A stretch of 64,000 nucleotides of DNA from Blastopirellula marina DSM 3645. GTDB lineage: Bacteria; Planctomycetota; Planctomycetia; Pirellulales; Pirellulaceae. The notes under the pieces were generated by a model that saw only the letters and a list, made by a program, of their open reading frames with translations, was not told the DNA's origin and made no database searches. A program made the translations under genes and the position numbers. Positions 62,446-64,000 of the stretch are shown here, piece after piece (the stretch's first letter is position 1; the number at the start of each line of letters is the position of its first letter). The stretch spans positions 549,092-613,091 of the forward strand of contig NZ_CH672376.1 in NCBI RefSeq assembly GCF_000153105.1. The letters run 5' to 3'.

Positions 62446-63510
62446 TCAATCTGCAACCAGGTCGAGCCAGTCGGGATGAGATTGAGCGAAGTCAGCAATT
62501 TCATTCAACAGCATATCGAGGGAAATACGCGGCTGAAAATTCCAAACGCGTTTGGCGCGGGCAGAGTCTAGCACCATCCAAGGGACGTCAAACTTGCGCG
62601 GCGTGCGGTCGGCCTGGACTTGATGAGGTCCCAACCTCTGTTCGCACCAACGGCTTAAATTGTATAACGAAATCGAGTTTTCAAGGCCTCCCGAAAGGTT
62701 GAATACACGCTGCTCAGGCGTGCCTGAAAAAGCCATTTGCTGTTCCAACACGGGAGATACGTCGAGCGGGGAGAGTGCCGAACGAACCTGAATTCCGGTT
62801 CCTTCATATCCCAAATAGCGGAGCGGCTTGCGGGCGTGCCAGGAGTGGATCCAGTAACTAAAGATGCCTTGCTCGGCGCGGCCAAATTGACCAGAACCCG
62901 CCATCACGTCGCAGCGATTGACCCACACAGGGAATTCGTAAGCGCTCCCGTATTCCAAGGCCATCGTTTCCGAGGCGAGTTTGGTGGCCCCATAAAGAGA
63001 CAGGGGTGGAGTCGTGGAGAAATCTTCGCTCACCCCTTCGGCAGAAAGCCCAGGCGGAGCGTGTTCGTCCAAGACAGGCCGGCAAGCTCCTTCGTCCATC
63101 ACGAGATCTAATGTCGTTAAAGGGGCAATGGAGTACACCCTGCTGGTGCTCAAGAGAATGAACCCGGCCTGGACTCGACGGCAATACTCAAGCAGGTTGA
63201 TCGTGCCCAGGAGATTGTGTTCGACTAGTTGGCGACTGTTGCTGCGGCCGTCGATTCCGGCCAACACCGTGGGATTGGCTGACGCATCAATCACGTAGTC
63301 CACTTCAGGAAGATCCTGGAGGTCGCTACTACACCTAATATCACCGTGAATGAGTCGAACGCCTCGTTTGCGCAGGTCGTTGCGATTAAGCTCGCTTCCC
63401 GAACGGCTGAGATTGTCCAGGCCGATGATTTCGAAGGCCGACGTTTCTAACCATGCCTTGGCCAATACGCTCCCTACAAAGCCACAAACGCCGGTAATCA
63501 GAAGTTTCAT
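62446..63510 (-). CDS. NAD-dependent sugar epimerase/dehydratase (extended SDR)
   Basis: A 354-residue extended SDR. The nucleotide motif is MKLLITGVCGFVGSVL (G-x2-G-x2-G), an acidic residue follows in IGLDNLSRSG, and the catalytic YxxxK is in SLYGATKLASE with Ser in LLSTSRVYS. The end (RVFNLSGGLENSISLYNLSRW) matches CDP-paratose 2-epimerase-like proteins. ATG 63510 has GGGGA upstream. It starts 65 bp downstream of a second, truncated epimerase gene of the same type and precedes the GT2 gene by 46 bp. Confidence 0.88.
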   Translation of the reverse strand: MKLLITGVCGFVGSVLAKAWLETSAFEIIGLDNLSRSGSELNRNDLRKRGVRLIHGDIRCSSDLQDLPEVDYVIDASANPTVLAGIDGRSNSRQLVEHNLLGTINLLEYCRRVQAGFILLSTSRVYSIAPLTTLDLVMDEGACRPVLDEHAPPGLSAEGVSEDFSTTPPLSLYGATKLASETMALEYGSAYEFPVWVNRCDVMAGSGQFGRAEQGIFSYWIHSWHARKPLRYLGYEGTGIQVRSALSPLDVSPVLEQQMAFSGTPEQRVFNLSGGLENSISLYNLSRWCEQRLGPHQVQADRTPRKFDVPWMVLDSARAKRVWNFQPRISLDMLLNEIADFAQSHPDWLDLVAD

Positions 63511-63575
63511 TCCATCCCCAAAACTAGGCGCTGTCGCTCCTAATCTTGGAAGCGAGCGACGCGCCGTAAGCCGCC

Positions 63576-64000
63576 TTATGCGGTCGCCAGTCGTTTTCGC
63601 CAACTATCCACAATCTGTTCTAGCGAGTTTTTAAGGGATACGCTCACCTCCCAATCAGGATAGTGGCTTTTGATCTTTGCCAAGTCGCTGTAATAACAAA
63701 TGTGATCGCCGATGCGATTCTGTTCAGAATAACTGTAAACTTGCGGGATTCCAGTCAATTCTTCCGTCAGCGCGAAGGCTTCCAAGATGGAACAAGAGTT
63801 TTCTTTCCCGCCGCCTAGATTGTACACTTCGCCGAATCTTGGCTTGGCAGCGAACGCTTCAATAAACCGAGCAATGTCGAGAGGGTGAATGTTGTCCCGA
63901 ACTTGCTTTCCTTGGTAACCAAAAATCGTGTAATGCTTCTGAGTTAAGTTGCACTTGACGAGGTAACTCAAAAAGCCGTGCAATTGTACTCCGGAATGCG
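63576..64000 (-). CDS. CDP-paratose 2-epimerase-like SDR, 5' end beyond window
   Basis: Partial: only the C-terminal ~140 residues are inside the window; the frame is open to 64000 and the start lies outside. [53 protein letters not shown] and [19 protein letters not shown] are typical of the RfbE/tyvelose-epimerase group. A 2-epimerase changes CDP-paratose to CDP-tyvelose in some O-antigens; whether that substrate applies here is unknown. It heads the visible part of the leftward operon. Confidence 0.8.
   Translation of the reverse strand, partial: HSGVQLHGFLSYLVKCNLTQKHYTIFGYQGKQVRDNIHPLDIARFIEAFAAKPRFGEVYNLGGGKENSCSILEAFALTEELTGIPQVYSYSEQNRIGDHICYYSDLAKIKSHYPDWEVSVSLKNSLEQIVDSWRKRLATA

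Overview
The window looks like a chromosomal segment from a planctomycete, most likely of the Pirellulaceae type. The evidence is the gene content: a DUF1559 prepilin-like protein, a PVC-type membrane-bound dehydrogenase/HEAT/cytochrome c protein, an SHD1-domain secreted protein, a DUF1080 protein, DUF4159 and squalene-cyclase-fold secreted proteins, and a MoxR-DUF58-BatA-type cluster. Many start sites have weak or absent Shine-Dalgarno sequences. G+C is fairly high except in a lower-G+C patch at about 7.8-10.1 kb. No rRNA, tRNA, transposase or CRISPR array was found. The species call is inference.

Layout: 1-250 is intergenic DNA with paired inverted GTAG-type repeats. 251-2759 is a leftward operon (rarA, small membrane protein, TIM-barrel isomerase). 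2860-7496 holds housekeeping and secreted genes (DUF1499, DUF1080, an EEP nuclease, a secreted HEAT-like protein, a CoA-binding protein). 7815-10041 is a lower-G+C island with an SHD1 protein and a large PIN-like protein. 10497-15221 has a polytopic membrane protein, a zinc-ribbon protein, a TMEM175-type channel and a serine hydrolase. 15441-16925 pairs a histidine-rich protein with a histidine-rich DUF1559 protein behind a perfect 7-1-7 palindrome. 17004-22514 is a leftward run: calcium-type P-ATPase, CBS site-2 protease, ankyrin protein, esterase.

22698-32268 looks like an envelope/general stress island: a Gly/Tyr/Asn-repeat glycine-zipper protein, an ExoD-like protein, small lipoprotein and anchored proteins, a GlsB-like membrane protein, a large hybrid histidine kinase, DUF1328, a DUF2383-like protein and an orphan NtrC-type sigma-54 activator. 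Four sequences resembling -24/-12 promoters lie just upstream of four of these genes. This suggests a local sigma-54 regulon and is the observation I would check first.

32457-43761 contains a GH32-like propeller protein and a divergent DUF4159 / MoxR-DUF58-vWA cluster, which is common in planctomycetes but functionally obscure. 44073-51834 has a catalase, a TetR regulator with a probable operator, and an RND efflux pair. 52064-59553 carries secreted planctomycete proteins (squalene-cyclase fold, an FGE-like protein, LamG, PVC cytochrome c). 59878-64000 is the end of a leftward polysaccharide operon (two epimerases, GT2, GT-C), cut by the window edge.

Dispersed intergenic hairpins whose outer foot is usually GTAG recur through the window and resemble REP elements.
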